The notes under the pieces were generated by a model. The model had not been told where the DNA came from. It was given only the letters and a program-made list of their open reading frames with translations, and made no database searches. From NCBI GenBank assembly GCA_002373595.1, contig DFKT01000055.1:17556-81555 (forward strand): a DNA stretch of 64,000 nt, read 5' to 3'. Position numbers and translations under genes: made by a program. The DNA comes from Lachnospiraceae bacterium UBA3638. Its GTDB lineage: Bacteria; Bacillota; Clostridia; Lachnospirales; Lachnospiraceae. Positions 15,371-24,491 of the stretch are shown in pieces; within the stretch, counting starts at the first letter, position 1, and each line of letters opens with the position of its first letter.

Positions 15371-17292
15371 TCCACTATCCTCTTAAATCTCTTCTCGAGA
15401 TCCTTCTCGGTAAGCACTATAGTTGTAGGTCTCCCGTGAGGACAATTGTACGGATTTTCAAGAGTAAGCATTTCATCTATCAGTTTTTCGGCTTCGGCTT
15501 CCGAGAGACTGTCTCCGCCTTTTACGGAGGCCTTGCAAGCCATGTCCGCGATCCTTTCCTCGATGGAAGCATATCCGCCGTGACCTGTCCCCTCCGATAA
15601 TTCGGAAAGCACTTCAAGGAAAAGCTCTTTCTCCGAATGTCCGTAGAGATCTGCAGGTACGGCGCGGAGTGCATATTCGGATCCGCCGAAATGCTCCACT
15701 TCAAAGCCAAGCTTAAGGAAAGCATCAGCATTCTCATTAAACACGCTCTCTTCTTTACCTGACAAAGAGATGATGACAGGCGGAAGGATCTGCTGTGATG
15801 CAACCTTTCCCTCTCGGAGTCTTTTTACCATTCTTTCGTAATTGACCTTTTCATGTGCTGCATGCTGATCGATAAGAAGGAGCTTATCCTCGAATCTTAC
15901 GATCATATAGCAGTCGAATGCTATTCCTATAAGCCTGAAGTCAGGCCTGTTTGTACGGGATAATATCCTCACCGAAGATTCATTACCCGTGTCTTCGTCA
16001 GAGTCTGTGACAGTCTGAAGATCCCCGGATGTATACAGCGGAAGATCTTCGTCCACGCGCATCTGTCTGTACACCGGCTTTCTGTTATCTTCAAAAAATG
16101 AATCAGTCCGGTCCGCCTCATTGCCGTTTTCTTCTTCATCATCGCTAAAGAATGAAGTACTCGTAAATCTGGCATAGGGATCATCACCGGTCTTTCTTGC
16201 TTCCTCAAAAGGCTCGGGATTCCTGCCGGATGTTATCTCGGTAAGATCCGCATTTCTCTCTTCTTTTTTCTCTTCATTGGTCTGCAGTACTTTATCGGGA
16301 AGAGTCTCCGTACCTCTGATGCATGCGCTTACGGATGAAGTTATAAATCCGGATACTTTCATCCTCTCGGAAAGTCGGACTTCCGTCTTGGCGGGATGAA
16401 CATTGACATCGACTTTCTCAGGATCAACGCTGATATTAAGGAAACATACCGGGAATCTGTGAAGCATCAGATATCCGGCAAAACCTTCCTCTACAGCGGT
16501 TGAGAGTTCTGTACTCTTTACATACCTTCCGTTTACGAAGAAGTTCTCAAAACTCCTGGCCGACCTTACGAGCTCGGGTTTACCGATAAAACCGTTAAGT
16601 GAAACTCCCTCAGTCTTTGCATTAAGGTGCAGCAGTGCATTGGAGATCTCTCTACCGTAAATGCGGTATATGACCTCTTTCAGATCTCCGGATCCCGATG
16701 TATGAAATCTGGTCTTGCCGTTTGATGTAAACTGAAATGAGATATCAGGATGGGAAAGAGCTATCCTTTCCATGATATCGCAGATATATGACCCTTCCGT
16801 CTGAGGAGTCCTTAAGAATTTAAGCCTCGCGGGAGTATTATAAAACAGATTTCCGGCTATGACCGTAGTCCCTGTCGGTGCTCCGATTTCTTCGCATTCC
16901 AGTTCTTTTCCGCCTTCCAGGTAGACTCTCGTTCCGGTAAGAGAATCTTTTGTCTTGGTTATCATCTCAAGTCTGGAAACTGCGGAAATACTTGACAGAG
17001 CCTCGCCTCTAAAACCCAGGCTGTGAATGTGATCCAGGTCTGAAGCGTCTTTTATCTTACTGGTAGAGTGTCGCAGGAACGCAATCTTAAGCTCTGCCGA
17101 AGGGATGCCGCACCCATTGTCGGTAACGCGCATCATCTCTGTTCCGCCTTCTTTGATCTCGACGGTAACTGAAGTTGCTCCTGCATCTATGGAATTCTCA
17201 ACAAGCTCTTTAATAACATTCGCCGGTCTTTCAACAACTTCACCGGCGGCGATCCTGTCTATCGTGACATCGTCCAATACATGTATGGGCAT
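15367..17292 (-). CDS. mutL: DNA mismatch repair protein MutL
   Basis: GHKL ATPase that couples MutS mismatch recognition to strand incision. In the 641-residue protein the ATPase motifs are ELVENSIDAGA, DNGCGI and GFRGEALSSIS. The transducer region ends near residue 330, an acidic variable linker spans about 330-450, and the C-terminal dimerisation domain carries the endonuclease motif DQHAAHEKVNYE. That motif indicates an active nicking MutL, as expected without MutH. The start MPIHVLDD is the usual MutL N-terminus. It begins 15 bases after the mutS stop. Confidence 0.96.
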   Translation of the reverse strand: MPIHVLDDVTIDRIAAGEVVERPANVIKELVENSIDAGATSVTVEIKEGGTEMMRVTDNGCGIPSAELKIAFLRHSTSKIKDASDLDHIHSLGFRGEALSSISAVSRLEMITKTKDSLTGTRVYLEGGKELECEEIGAPTGTTVIAGNLFYNTPARLKFLRTPQTEGSYICDIMERIALSHPDISFQFTSNGKTRFHTSGSGDLKEVIYRIYGREISNALLHLNAKTEGVSLNGFIGKPELVRSARSFENFFVNGRYVKSTELSTAVEEGFAGYLMLHRFPVCFLNISVDPEKVDVNVHPAKTEVRLSERMKVSGFITSSVSACIRGTETLPDKVLQTNEEKKEERNADLTEITSGRNPEPFEEARKTGDDPYARFTSTSFFSDDEEENGNEADRTDSFFEDNRKPVYRQMRVDEDLPLYTSGDLQTVTDSDEDTGNESSVRILSRTNRPDFRLIGIAFDCYMIVRFEDKLLLIDQHAAHEKVNYERMVKRLREGKVASQQILPPVIISLSGKEESVFNENADAFLKLGFEVEHFGGSEYALRAVPADLYGHSEKELFLEVLSELSEGTGHGGYASIEERIADMACKASVKGGDSLSEAEAEKLIDEMLTLENPYNCPHGRPTTIVLTEKDLEKRFKRIVE

Positions 17293-17307
17293 AACCCTCT
17301 CCGATCA

Positions 17308-19995
17308 TCAAAACATATATCTGTTGTTAACACGATTCTGCATACGATACAGTGTATTCATCGCTTCTATCGGTGTCATGGATGAGATATCAAGCTCCGA
17401 TATCTCTTTTAAGATATCCTCGTCCGTGTTCATATCAAAGAAGCTCATCTGGCCCATGTCGACTTCATCGGGCGCAGATCCGCTTTTTTTCCTGCTGTTT
17501 GCACTCTTAATATCGGCGATCTCTTTGATCTTCTCGGTGATATCATTCTCTCCGAGCTGACTTGCTATCTCTTTGGCTCTGTTTATTACACTGTCGGGTA
17601 CACCTGCAAGCTTCGCAACCTGTATTCCGTAGCTCCTGTCAGCTCCGCCTTTAACGATCTTTCTTAAGAATACAATATTGTCTCCGGACTCTTTTACAGC
17701 TATGCAGTAATTGTTTACATTATCGATCTTGCCCTCAAGCTCCGTAAGTTCATGATAGTGCGTAGCAAAGAGAGTCTTGGCTCCGAGGAGTTTGCGATTG
17801 CTTATATGCTCTACAACGGCCCAAGCGATTGAGAGTCCGTCAAAAGTGGAAGTACCGCGTCCTATCTCATCGAGTATGATGAGTGAATTGGACGTAGCAT
17901 TCCTGAGTATATTGGAGACCTCGTTCATCTCAACCATAAAGGTCGACTGTCCGCTCGCGAGATCATCAGAAGCTCCCACCCTGGTAAAAATCCTGTCCAC
18001 AACACCTATATTGGCTGATGCGGCAGGAACAAAGCATCCCATCTGAGCCATGAGCACGATAAGCGCGGTCTGTCTCATATATGTCGATTTACCGGCCATA
18101 TTGGGACCTGTGATGATATTTACGAGGTTTTTGTCATTATCGAGATATGTATCATTTGCGACAAAAAGATCCCTTCCTCCGTCCGCTCCCTGCATCATCT
18201 CAACTACCGGGTGTCTGCCGTCCTTGATATCTATTATCCCTCTCGTATTGAGTTTGGGTCTAGTATAATGATTCTTCTCGGATACATAGGAAAGAGATGT
18301 GATAACATCGAGCCTTGCCACTGCATCGGCTGTATTCTTTACCCGCTCTACATTGGCTTTGACCGTATCACTGATCCTGCAGAAGATATCATACTCGAGG
18401 CTGCTGAGTTTTTCCTGGGAATGAAGTACTTCATCCTCGATCTCTTTAAGTTTGACCGTAGTAAATCTCTCGGCATTGGTAAGTGTCTGTCTGCGAATGA
18501 AATCATCGGGGACTTTATCCTTAAAGGAATTGGTCACCTCAAAGAAATATCCGAATGACTTATGGAACTTGATCTTGAGATTCTTGATACCGGTTCTTTC
18601 TCTCTCGGTTTCCTCAAGCTCTGAAAGCCACTTCTTTCCGTCCCTTGCGGCCACTCTAAGTCTGTCAACTTCTTCATCGAATCCGTCGCGGATTATCCCA
18701 CCGTCCCTCGCTGACAAGGGGGGCTCTTCGATGATACCGGCCGAAATGAGTTCCCTGATATCATCAAGCGTATCCATATCATTTATAACTGACGAAATAT
18801 ATTCACTGCCGAAGTCCTTAAGCGATTCTTTTACCGCGGGAAGTATTGCGATTGAAGAACAGAATGATACCAATTCTCTGGGGCCTGCAGAACCATACGC
18901 CATCCTGGTGAGGAGTCTTTCCAGGTCATATACGGATGTCAGATATTCTCTTATCTCATCTCGGGAGATATTCTTTTTATTGAATTCGTCTATAGCATCA
19001 TAGCGTTGTTTGATGGGCTCCGGCTTGCAGAGAGGCTGCTCCGTCATACTGCGAAGAAGTCTTCCTCCCATCGCGGTCTTGGTCTTGTCAAGCACCCAGA
19101 GAAGACTTCCTCTCTTATTCTTCTCCCGAAGAGTCTCGGTGAGTTCAAGATTTCTCCTGGATGCCGAGTCAAGCATCATATAGTCATCGCTTCTGTAGAT
19201 CTTAACTCCGGTGATATTATCAAGGCCGGTCATCTGGGTCTGACGCAGATAAGTGAGAGTAGCTCCGGCAGCCAATTTGCCGTAGTTAAGGTCTGAAAGT
19301 CCGAGAGACTGCAGACTGTGCGTTGCAAAATGAGAAGTGATCTCTCTCTCGCATGACCTCTCATCAAAAAGATGCGCTTCGAGTCCGAAGACCGCAACGC
19401 CGTATCTTTCCTTGTATTCCGATATTTCCTCCCCGCTGATGAGGAATGCTTCATTGCAGACGAGTTCGGTTGCGCCGAACTTTCCGATCTCATTTCGAAG
19501 TTCCTGTACGCTGCCTACTTCGGTGACCATGAAGACACCTGTGGATATATCGGAGATACACAGACCTATACCATTATCCGAATAATAGACACAAAAGAGA
19601 TAATTATTCTTTGACGCATCCAGCGTCTGCATATTCATATTGGTGCCGGGAGTTACCACCCTGATAACTTCCCTTTTTACAAGCCCTTTTGCAAGTTTGG
19701 GATCTTCGACCTGCTCACAGACAGCGACTTTATGTCCGTGCGAAACAAGTTTTGCTATATATGGTTCTGCAGCATGAAAAGGCACTCCGCACATGGGAGC
19801 ACGCTCTTCGAGGCCGCATGATTTTCCTGTTAATGTGAGTTCGAGTTCTCTTGATACCGTGATCGCATCGTCAAAGAACATCTCGTAGAAGTCACCGAGA
19901 CGATAGAAAAGAATACAATCCGGATACTGCTTATGCGTATCCAGATAGTTTTGCATCATTGGTGTTACATCATTTTTGTCAGGACCTGAAGTCAT
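17308..19995 (-). CDS. mutS: DNA mismatch repair protein MutS
   Basis: Mismatch-recognition ATPase of 895 residues. The mismatch-binding phenylalanine is in LGDFYEMFFDDA near the N-terminus. Connector, lever and clamp domains follow, with the ATPase motifs GPNMAGKSTYMRQ (Walker A), LIILDEIGRGTS (Walker B) and FATHYHELTEL. The frame is open from a TTG seven codons upstream, but GAGGAAG correctly precedes the ATG at 19995. A terminator (20008-20046) ends only 12 bases before the start and no promoter is visible between them, so mutS expression may depend on read-through or on a promoter within the upstream gene. Confidence 0.96.
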   Translation of the reverse strand: MTSGPDKNDVTPMMQNYLDTHKQYPDCILFYRLGDFYEMFFDDAITVSRELELTLTGKSCGLEERAPMCGVPFHAAEPYIAKLVSHGHKVAVCEQVEDPKLAKGLVKREVIRVVTPGTNMNMQTLDASKNNYLFCVYYSDNGIGLCISDISTGVFMVTEVGSVQELRNEIGKFGATELVCNEAFLISGEEISEYKERYGVAVFGLEAHLFDERSCEREITSHFATHSLQSLGLSDLNYGKLAAGATLTYLRQTQMTGLDNITGVKIYRSDDYMMLDSASRRNLELTETLREKNKRGSLLWVLDKTKTAMGGRLLRSMTEQPLCKPEPIKQRYDAIDEFNKKNISRDEIREYLTSVYDLERLLTRMAYGSAGPRELVSFCSSIAILPAVKESLKDFGSEYISSVINDMDTLDDIRELISAGIIEEPPLSARDGGIIRDGFDEEVDRLRVAARDGKKWLSELEETERERTGIKNLKIKFHKSFGYFFEVTNSFKDKVPDDFIRRQTLTNAERFTTVKLKEIEDEVLHSQEKLSSLEYDIFCRISDTVKANVERVKNTADAVARLDVITSLSYVSEKNHYTRPKLNTRGIIDIKDGRHPVVEMMQGADGGRDLFVANDTYLDNDKNLVNIITGPNMAGKSTYMRQTALIVLMAQMGCFVPAASANIGVVDRIFTRVGASDDLASGQSTFMVEMNEVSNILRNATSNSLIILDEIGRGTSTFDGLSIAWAVVEHISNRKLLGAKTLFATHYHELTELEGKIDNVNNYCIAVKESGDNIVFLRKIVKGGADRSYGIQVAKLAGVPDSVINRAKEIASQLGENDITEKIKEIADIKSANSRKKSGSAPDEVDMGQMSFFDMNTDEDILKEISELDISSMTPIEAMNTLYRMQNRVNNRYMF

Positions 19996-20007
19996 AAACT
20001 TCCTCTT

Positions 20008-20046
20008 TAACCACAAAACCCTGAGGACGGCTTTCCGCCCCCAGGG
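20008..20046 (-). terminator. Intrinsic terminator after the secreted repeat-protein gene
   Basis: On the minus strand a 12-pair stem (20035-20046 with 20019-20030, two G-U pairs, loop AAAG) is followed by UUUUGUGGUU. It lies between the stop at 20075 and the mutS start at 19995. Confidence 0.8.
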
Positions 20047-20074
20047 ATTGTTTACTTTCGGGCTTACGCCTTAT

Positions 20075-21043
20075 TTATGAAGCATTTCTCTTCTCGGCGT
20101 ATCCGTTATTGATATAGTGCAGATAGTACTTGGTGAGATCGTCTCCGAAAGCCTTTCTGAGGTCTTCGTAGTTCTCTTTGTATTTCCATACATTGAAGGT
20201 TGAGATACCGGTTCTTCCTTCCTTCATTCCGAGAGTAACGAAGTGGTTGAAAAGCTTGTTCTCGTCATATCCGAATGCAGCTCTGAGATCGGGATAGGTA
20301 TCAGCATAATACTTTGCATTGAATACGAGTGAGTAATCGACATTTCCCTTCTTGGTGGTTGCAGCTGCAACAGGCTGTGCATTCACATTGGTAACACCGG
20401 TAGGAATAAGTGAATATGCACCTTCCTTGGTATGATTTGAACCGTTGGAGATATCAAGCATACCCTTTCTTACGCTGTAGAACTGCTGGTGAACTCTGCC
20501 GTCTATGTACTTGATGATAACCTGATCAACAGTTCCGAGAGCAGCAACATTGGGGCCAACACCCTCATAAGTCTTGTAGAGGATAAGTGTTCCTACATTG
20601 TCGTAGAAATTAACGCTTGCTCCGGGGTAAACATGAGCCTCTCCGACTTCGCCGTGTACATTGGCAAGGCAGAAGTCAGTACCGTAAAATCTGTCGATTC
20701 CGTTGGTGTAGAATACAATGCCCTTGGAGTAAGCATATGTAAGGCTTGCAAGATGAGCATCAAGTGTGATCTCCTCAACAGTGTGATCCTTAAGAGAGTC
20801 TCCGATAACGGTGATATTGTCACCGTTTCTCACACCGCTTCTGTTGAAGTAGTAAAGAGACTTATACTCACCGTCCTTGTCGTAGTCCTTGTTGATGAAA
20901 TTCCACTCAGAAACAGTTCCGGGAAGTTCAAGATATTTGAAAACATAATCGGTTGCATAAGAAGTGATAGACGCATTCATGACGAGAACTGCACTTGCAA
21001 CCAGTCCGAGTGCCAAAGAAGCATATTTTTTAATCCTTTTCAT
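20075..21043 (-). CDS. Secreted protein with two C-terminal surface repeats, function unknown
   Basis: 322 residues. A basic start and a hydrophobic core end in a likely signal peptidase I site after TSYA (about residue 30). The central region (about 35-215) is beta-rich and not recognised. Two related roughly 40-residue repeats close the protein (240-281 and 282-322). They share the pattern FNxxxYxxxYxDLRxAFGxD, then HxxxxGxxExR, a module common in clostridial surface proteins. No LPXTG or SLH anchor is present. The ATG at 21043 has AAAGGGGA upstream. The gene is monocistronic, with its own promoter and terminator. The repeats may mediate cell-surface attachment (inference). Confidence 0.75.
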   Translation of the reverse strand: MKRIKKYASLALGLVASAVLVMNASITSYATDYVFKYLELPGTVSEWNFINKDYDKDGEYKSLYYFNRSGVRNGDNITVIGDSLKDHTVEEITLDAHLASLTYAYSKGIVFYTNGIDRFYGTDFCLANVHGEVGEAHVYPGASVNFYDNVGTLILYKTYEGVGPNVAALGTVDQVIIKYIDGRVHQQFYSVRKGMLDISNGSNHTKEGAYSLIPTGVTNVNAQPVAAATTKKGNVDYSLVFNAKYYADTYPDLRAAFGYDENKLFNHFVTLGMKEGRTGISTFNVWKYKENYEDLRKAFGDDLTKYYLHYINNGYAEKRNAS

Positions 21044-21085
21044 GTGTCCCCTTTCCGTGCATTTCCATATGCACAAACCACTATA

Positions 21086-21114
21086 ATTATAACCGTTATT
21101 TTATCTTTATGCAA
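21086..21114 (-). promoter_or_regulatory. Strong sigma-A-type promoter of the secreted protein gene
   Basis: Minus-strand TTGCAT (21109-21114), 17-base spacer, TATAAT (21086-21091). The leader of about 40 bases contains a perfect 6-pair hairpin GTGCAT/ATGCAC (21057-21074) just before the Shine-Dalgarno site. Confidence 0.8.
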
Positions 21115-21128
21115 GTGATTAAATGAAC

Positions 21129-22535
21129 TTATTTCCTGCTCCCGATATAATAAAATCCTTTGCATTCATCAAGCGAAATGGGCACGATCCTGCCATAGTC
21201 GGATGGTCTGCCGTCAAAGTGAACTATCATGTTGTTTGAGAGCCTTCCGCTTACCATTCCGGGCCGCTGCGTATATACATCCTCTACAAGTGCATCCATC
21301 ACTTTGCCTTTAAGAAGAGCTGCTCTTTCCTGTGCACTTATCTTTACGGCTTCAAGCACTCTGTCAAACTCATGCTTTACCCATTCCTCGGATACCTGAT
21401 CGGGCATATCCGCAGCAGGAGTGCCTGTTCTCTTAGAATAAATGAATGTAAAAGCGTTATCGAAGCCGACCTTTTTGATGACATCTATGGTATCATCGGT
21501 ATCGCTTTCCGTCTCACCGGGAAATCCCAGCATGATATCCGTGGTGATCGCAATATCAGGTATCTCTTCCCTTATCCTTAAAGCCAGATCGATATACTTA
21601 GATCTGTCATATACTCTGTTCATCCTCTTAAGCACGCGATCCGATCCCGACTGAAGAGGAAGATGCAGATGACGGCATATTTTGTCGGAGTCCTTCATGA
21701 CACCGATCAGCTTATCGGAGAGATCCTTGGGATGTGAAGTCATGAACCTGATCCTCTTAATGCCTTCGATCTCTTCAACGCGTTTTAAAAGATCCGCAAA
21801 ATCAGTTTCTTCATCAAGGCCTTTGCCGTAAGAATTAACATTCTGACCAAGGAGCATAACTTCTATAACTCCGTCATCGGCAAGTCCCTTTATCTCCCCT
21901 ATGATATCCTCGGAATTTCTGCTTCTCTCTCTTCCTCTGACATATGGAACGATACAGTAAGTACAGAAATTATTGCATCCATACATGATATTAACGCCGG
22001 ATTTAAAAGGGTATTTCCTCTCAGAAGGAAGGTCCTCGGCGATCGTATCGGTCTTTTCCCATATCTCACAGATCTTTGTATCCTCAAGGATCCCGCACAG
22101 ATACTCAGGGAACCGGAATATATTATGAGTACCGAAGATGAGATCGACAAAAGGATAAGTCTCCTTTATCTTCCCGGGTATGCCGGTCTGCTGCATCATG
22201 CATCCGCAGAGAGCGATCTTCATACCGGGCTTTTTCTTCTTGATCGCGCCTGCAGAGCCAAGTCTTCCAAGCAAACGATTGTCGGCATTATCCCTTACAG
22301 TGCAAGTGTTGTATATAAGAAGGTCGCAATCTTCATCTTCAGTCAGCTCAAATCCTGCATACCTTAAGACTCCGGAGAGTTTTTCCGAATCCCTTGCATT
22401 CATCTGACAACCGAAAGTGACAACACAGGCAGTGGGTATCCTTCCCAGTTTTCCGGCAAACTCGCTCGTCAAGCGACATGCTTTTTCGATATATTCCTTC
22501 TGTCTTTCGTTTTCTAAAATATCCTGTTCTTTCAT
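21129..22535 (-). CDS. miaB: tRNA-2-methylthio-N6-dimethylallyladenosine synthase
   Basis: Radical-SAM methylthiotransferase that turns i6A37 (made by MiaA) into ms2i6A37. The 468-residue protein has the N-terminal UPF0004 domain with its three cysteines (FGCQMN, YNTCTVRDNA, CGCMMQ). The radical-SAM cluster motif CTYCIVPYVRGRE follows, and a C-terminal TRAM domain (from about LKGKVMDALVEDV) closes it. The ATG at 22535 is preferred to a TTG one codon upstream; AAAGG precedes it. It lies between a terminator and the promoter of the secreted gene. Confidence 0.95.
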   Translation of the reverse strand: MKEQDILENERQKEYIEKACRLTSEFAGKLGRIPTACVVTFGCQMNARDSEKLSGVLRYAGFELTEDEDCDLLIYNTCTVRDNADNRLLGRLGSAGAIKKKKPGMKIALCGCMMQQTGIPGKIKETYPFVDLIFGTHNIFRFPEYLCGILEDTKICEIWEKTDTIAEDLPSERKYPFKSGVNIMYGCNNFCTYCIVPYVRGRERSRNSEDIIGEIKGLADDGVIEVMLLGQNVNSYGKGLDEETDFADLLKRVEEIEGIKRIRFMTSHPKDLSDKLIGVMKDSDKICRHLHLPLQSGSDRVLKRMNRVYDRSKYIDLALRIREEIPDIAITTDIMLGFPGETESDTDDTIDVIKKVGFDNAFTFIYSKRTGTPAADMPDQVSEEWVKHEFDRVLEAVKISAQERAALLKGKVMDALVEDVYTQRPGMVSGRLSNNMIVHFDGRPSDYGRIVPISLDECKGFYYIGSRK

Positions 22536-22551
22536 CAAAGACCTTTTCTTT

Positions 22552-22581
22552 CAAAACAAATGTGCGGACGAGCCGCACATT
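22552..22581 (-). terminator. Intrinsic terminator after degV
   Basis: A perfect 9-pair stem AATGTGCGG/CCGCACATT with a 5-base loop (22559-22581) is followed on the minus strand by TGTTTTG. It closes the nrdD-nrdG-dut-degV transcript, just before miaB. Confidence 0.7.
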
Positions 22582-22590
22582 CGATAAATA

Positions 22591-23457
22591 CTATCTGACA
22601 TCACCCATGAAGCAAAGAACAACAAGTGTCGGGCCGGTATGTGCTCCTATTATAGTTCCGAGCCTGCTCATATATCCGTTCTTGAATCCGAATCTTTTCT
22701 CAACCTCGGCTTTTACGAATTCCGCATCCTCAAGGCAGTCGCCGTGAGCTACGGTATAGAATATCTCATTATCGGACTTTCTTGATCCCATATGCTCTTC
22801 CATGAAGTCCACCATGGCCAAAAGACTCTTTTTTCTGCCGCGGACTTTCTCTACGGGAACAAGTTTTCCGGCCTCATCTACATGAAGTACGGGTTTGATG
22901 CCTGCGAGAGTTCCTATGGCAGCGCTGGTCTTGGAAACTCTACCGCCTCTCCAGAGGTCATAAAGATCATCAACCGTAAATACATGAATTATATTCTGCC
23001 GATTATCAAGGACCCACTGAGCCACTTCATCGATGCTCTTTCCTTCTTTTCTGAGCCTTGCCGCATGCCATACGATAAGGCCCTGCCCGATAGATGCACA
23101 AAGCGTGTCGATGCAGATGATCTTCTTGTCAGGGTGCTCGTCCATTACCATCTGCGCACCGAGCGTTACGCTTCCGACAGTACCGGATATTCCGGAACTC
23201 ATTCCGAGATAGAGTATCTCGTCATTATCCTTGATAAGTCTCTCAAATATCTCTTTCGCTTCTTCGGGATTGGCCTGTGATGTGGTAGGCTTTGAACCGG
23301 CTCTCATTCCTTTGTAGAACTCGGAAACATCCAGATCTTTTCCGTGACCGTAACTGACTCCGTCGAGTATCGTAGTGAGAGTTATGATTTCAATATCATT
23401 CTCCTCATAAAACTCATGTCTCATATCGGAACAGTTTTCCGTGACGAGTTTAAACAT
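22591..23457 (-). CDS. DegV family fatty-acid-binding protein
   Basis: DegV/FakB-type protein, a two-domain EDD fold that binds one fatty acid and, with FakA, presents it for phosphorylation. The 288-residue protein has the family blocks TENCSDM at the N-terminus, PTTSQANPEE, GMSSGISGTVGS, LYDLWRGGRVSK and the C-terminal AHTGPTLVVLCF. The ATG at 23457 has GGAGG 8 bases upstream; a TTG two codons earlier is too close to it. It ends the nrdD operon. No fakA-like kinase gene is adjacent. A second, fused DegV domain occurs at 36878-40330. Confidence 0.92.
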   Translation of the reverse strand: MFKLVTENCSDMRHEFYEENDIEIITLTTILDGVSYGHGKDLDVSEFYKGMRAGSKPTTSQANPEEAKEIFERLIKDNDEILYLGMSSGISGTVGSVTLGAQMVMDEHPDKKIICIDTLCASIGQGLIVWHAARLRKEGKSIDEVAQWVLDNRQNIIHVFTVDDLYDLWRGGRVSKTSAAIGTLAGIKPVLHVDEAGKLVPVEKVRGRKKSLLAMVDFMEEHMGSRKSDNEIFYTVAHGDCLEDAEFVKAEVEKRFGFKNGYMSRLGTIIGAHTGPTLVVLCFMGDVR

Positions 23458-23483
23458 CTTCAAATCCTCCGTTTATTCTGTAT

Positions 23484-23921
23484 TTACTGGCGTCCTGTAG
23501 ATCCGAAACCGCCTCTGCTCACATTACCGAGACTCCCGGTCTCTTCAAATACTATCTTAGGCTGGTGCTCTATGATCCTGAACTGGCACACTCTGTCATT
23601 AACATGAACAACCGTATCTCTGGTGGCATATACGGGAAGCCTGATGATATCATCATCTCCGCAATAACTCTCATCGACCACGCCTATGCTGTTGGCCTGA
23701 AGAAGACCGTAATTCTTAAAAAGCGAGGATCTCGGTGCCACGAGCATCTCATATCCCTCGGGTATCTGCATTGATACACCGAGATCGATGAGTGTAAAGT
23801 CTCCGGCTTTGAGTTCATACTCTTTTGCACTTCTAAGATCGATCCAATCGCTCTTTCCGTCAACATATGTGAGTTTGTCGATCTCATTTGAATGATACTT
23901 GATCCTGATAGTCTTTTCCAT
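23484..23921 (-). CDS. dut: dUTP diphosphatase
   Basis: Hydrolyses dUTP to dUMP and pyrophosphate, keeping uracil out of DNA and feeding dTMP synthesis. The 145-residue trimeric dUTPase-type protein has the motifs APRSSLFKNYGL, GVVDESYCGDD, VNDRVCQFRI and the C-terminal arm RGGFGSTG. The motif-2 position normally PRSG(L/M) reads PRSSL, as in a subset of clostridial enzymes. It lies directly after nrdG, grouping dNTP-pool functions. Confidence 0.93.
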   Translation of the reverse strand: MEKTIRIKYHSNEIDKLTYVDGKSDWIDLRSAKEYELKAGDFTLIDLGVSMQIPEGYEMLVAPRSSLFKNYGLLQANSIGVVDESYCGDDDIIRLPVYATRDTVVHVNDRVCQFRIIEHQPKIVFEETGSLGNVSRGGFGSTGRQ

Positions 23922-23936
23922 TTTTGTATCCTTTAT

Positions 23937-24491
23937 CTATTCATTTGCTTCAAGAACTTCATTTTCTGCCTGAGCTGTATATATATTGAAATCCCTGCGA
24001 TCATCCTGGAAGATGACTGCTTTGCCCTCAGTCAGAGACTTCTTAACATCTATTACTCTCTGATTGAGACTTCCCTTCCAGCATAGAGTCACATCTCTCT
24101 CCGCCTCGATATACTCACCGTCTACGAGCACATCTATGTATTCCATCACGGGCAGCTCCCTGATATCCTCCCAGGAATCACCCGTATAGACCCAGATTGT
24201 CTTATCCGGAAAAGTCTCTCTGATCTCCTTGCAAAAAGCAGTGACATCGGACAGATTGCCTCGATAGAGAGGATCCCCTCCCGAAAGCGTGATGCCGGAG
24301 ATATAATCCCTTCTAAGCAGATCAAAGACTTCTTCCTTTGCATCATCATCAAAGGGAAGTCCGCCGTTAGGATCCCATGTCAGCATATTCTGACAGCCCT
24401 TACAGTGATGTGAGCATCCGGCAAGCCAAAGTACAACTCTGAGACCGTCTCCGTTTTTCATATCATCTTTGGTGATATTATGATATCGCAT
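23937..24491 (-). CDS. nrdG: Anaerobic ribonucleotide reductase activating protein
   Basis: Radical-SAM activase that makes the glycyl radical on NrdD under anaerobic conditions. The 184-residue protein has the cluster motif GCSHHCKGCQN (CxxxCxxC) near residue 25 and the ITLSGGDPLY block. Its ATG shares the A of the nrdD stop (TAATG), so the two proteins are translationally coupled. Confidence 0.95.
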   Translation of the reverse strand: MRYHNITKDDMKNGDGLRVVLWLAGCSHHCKGCQNMLTWDPNGGLPFDDDAKEEVFDLLRRDYISGITLSGGDPLYRGNLSDVTAFCKEIRETFPDKTIWVYTGDSWEDIRELPVMEYIDVLVDGEYIEAERDVTLCWKGSLNQRVIDVKKSLTEGKAVIFQDDRRDFNIYTAQAENEVLEANE

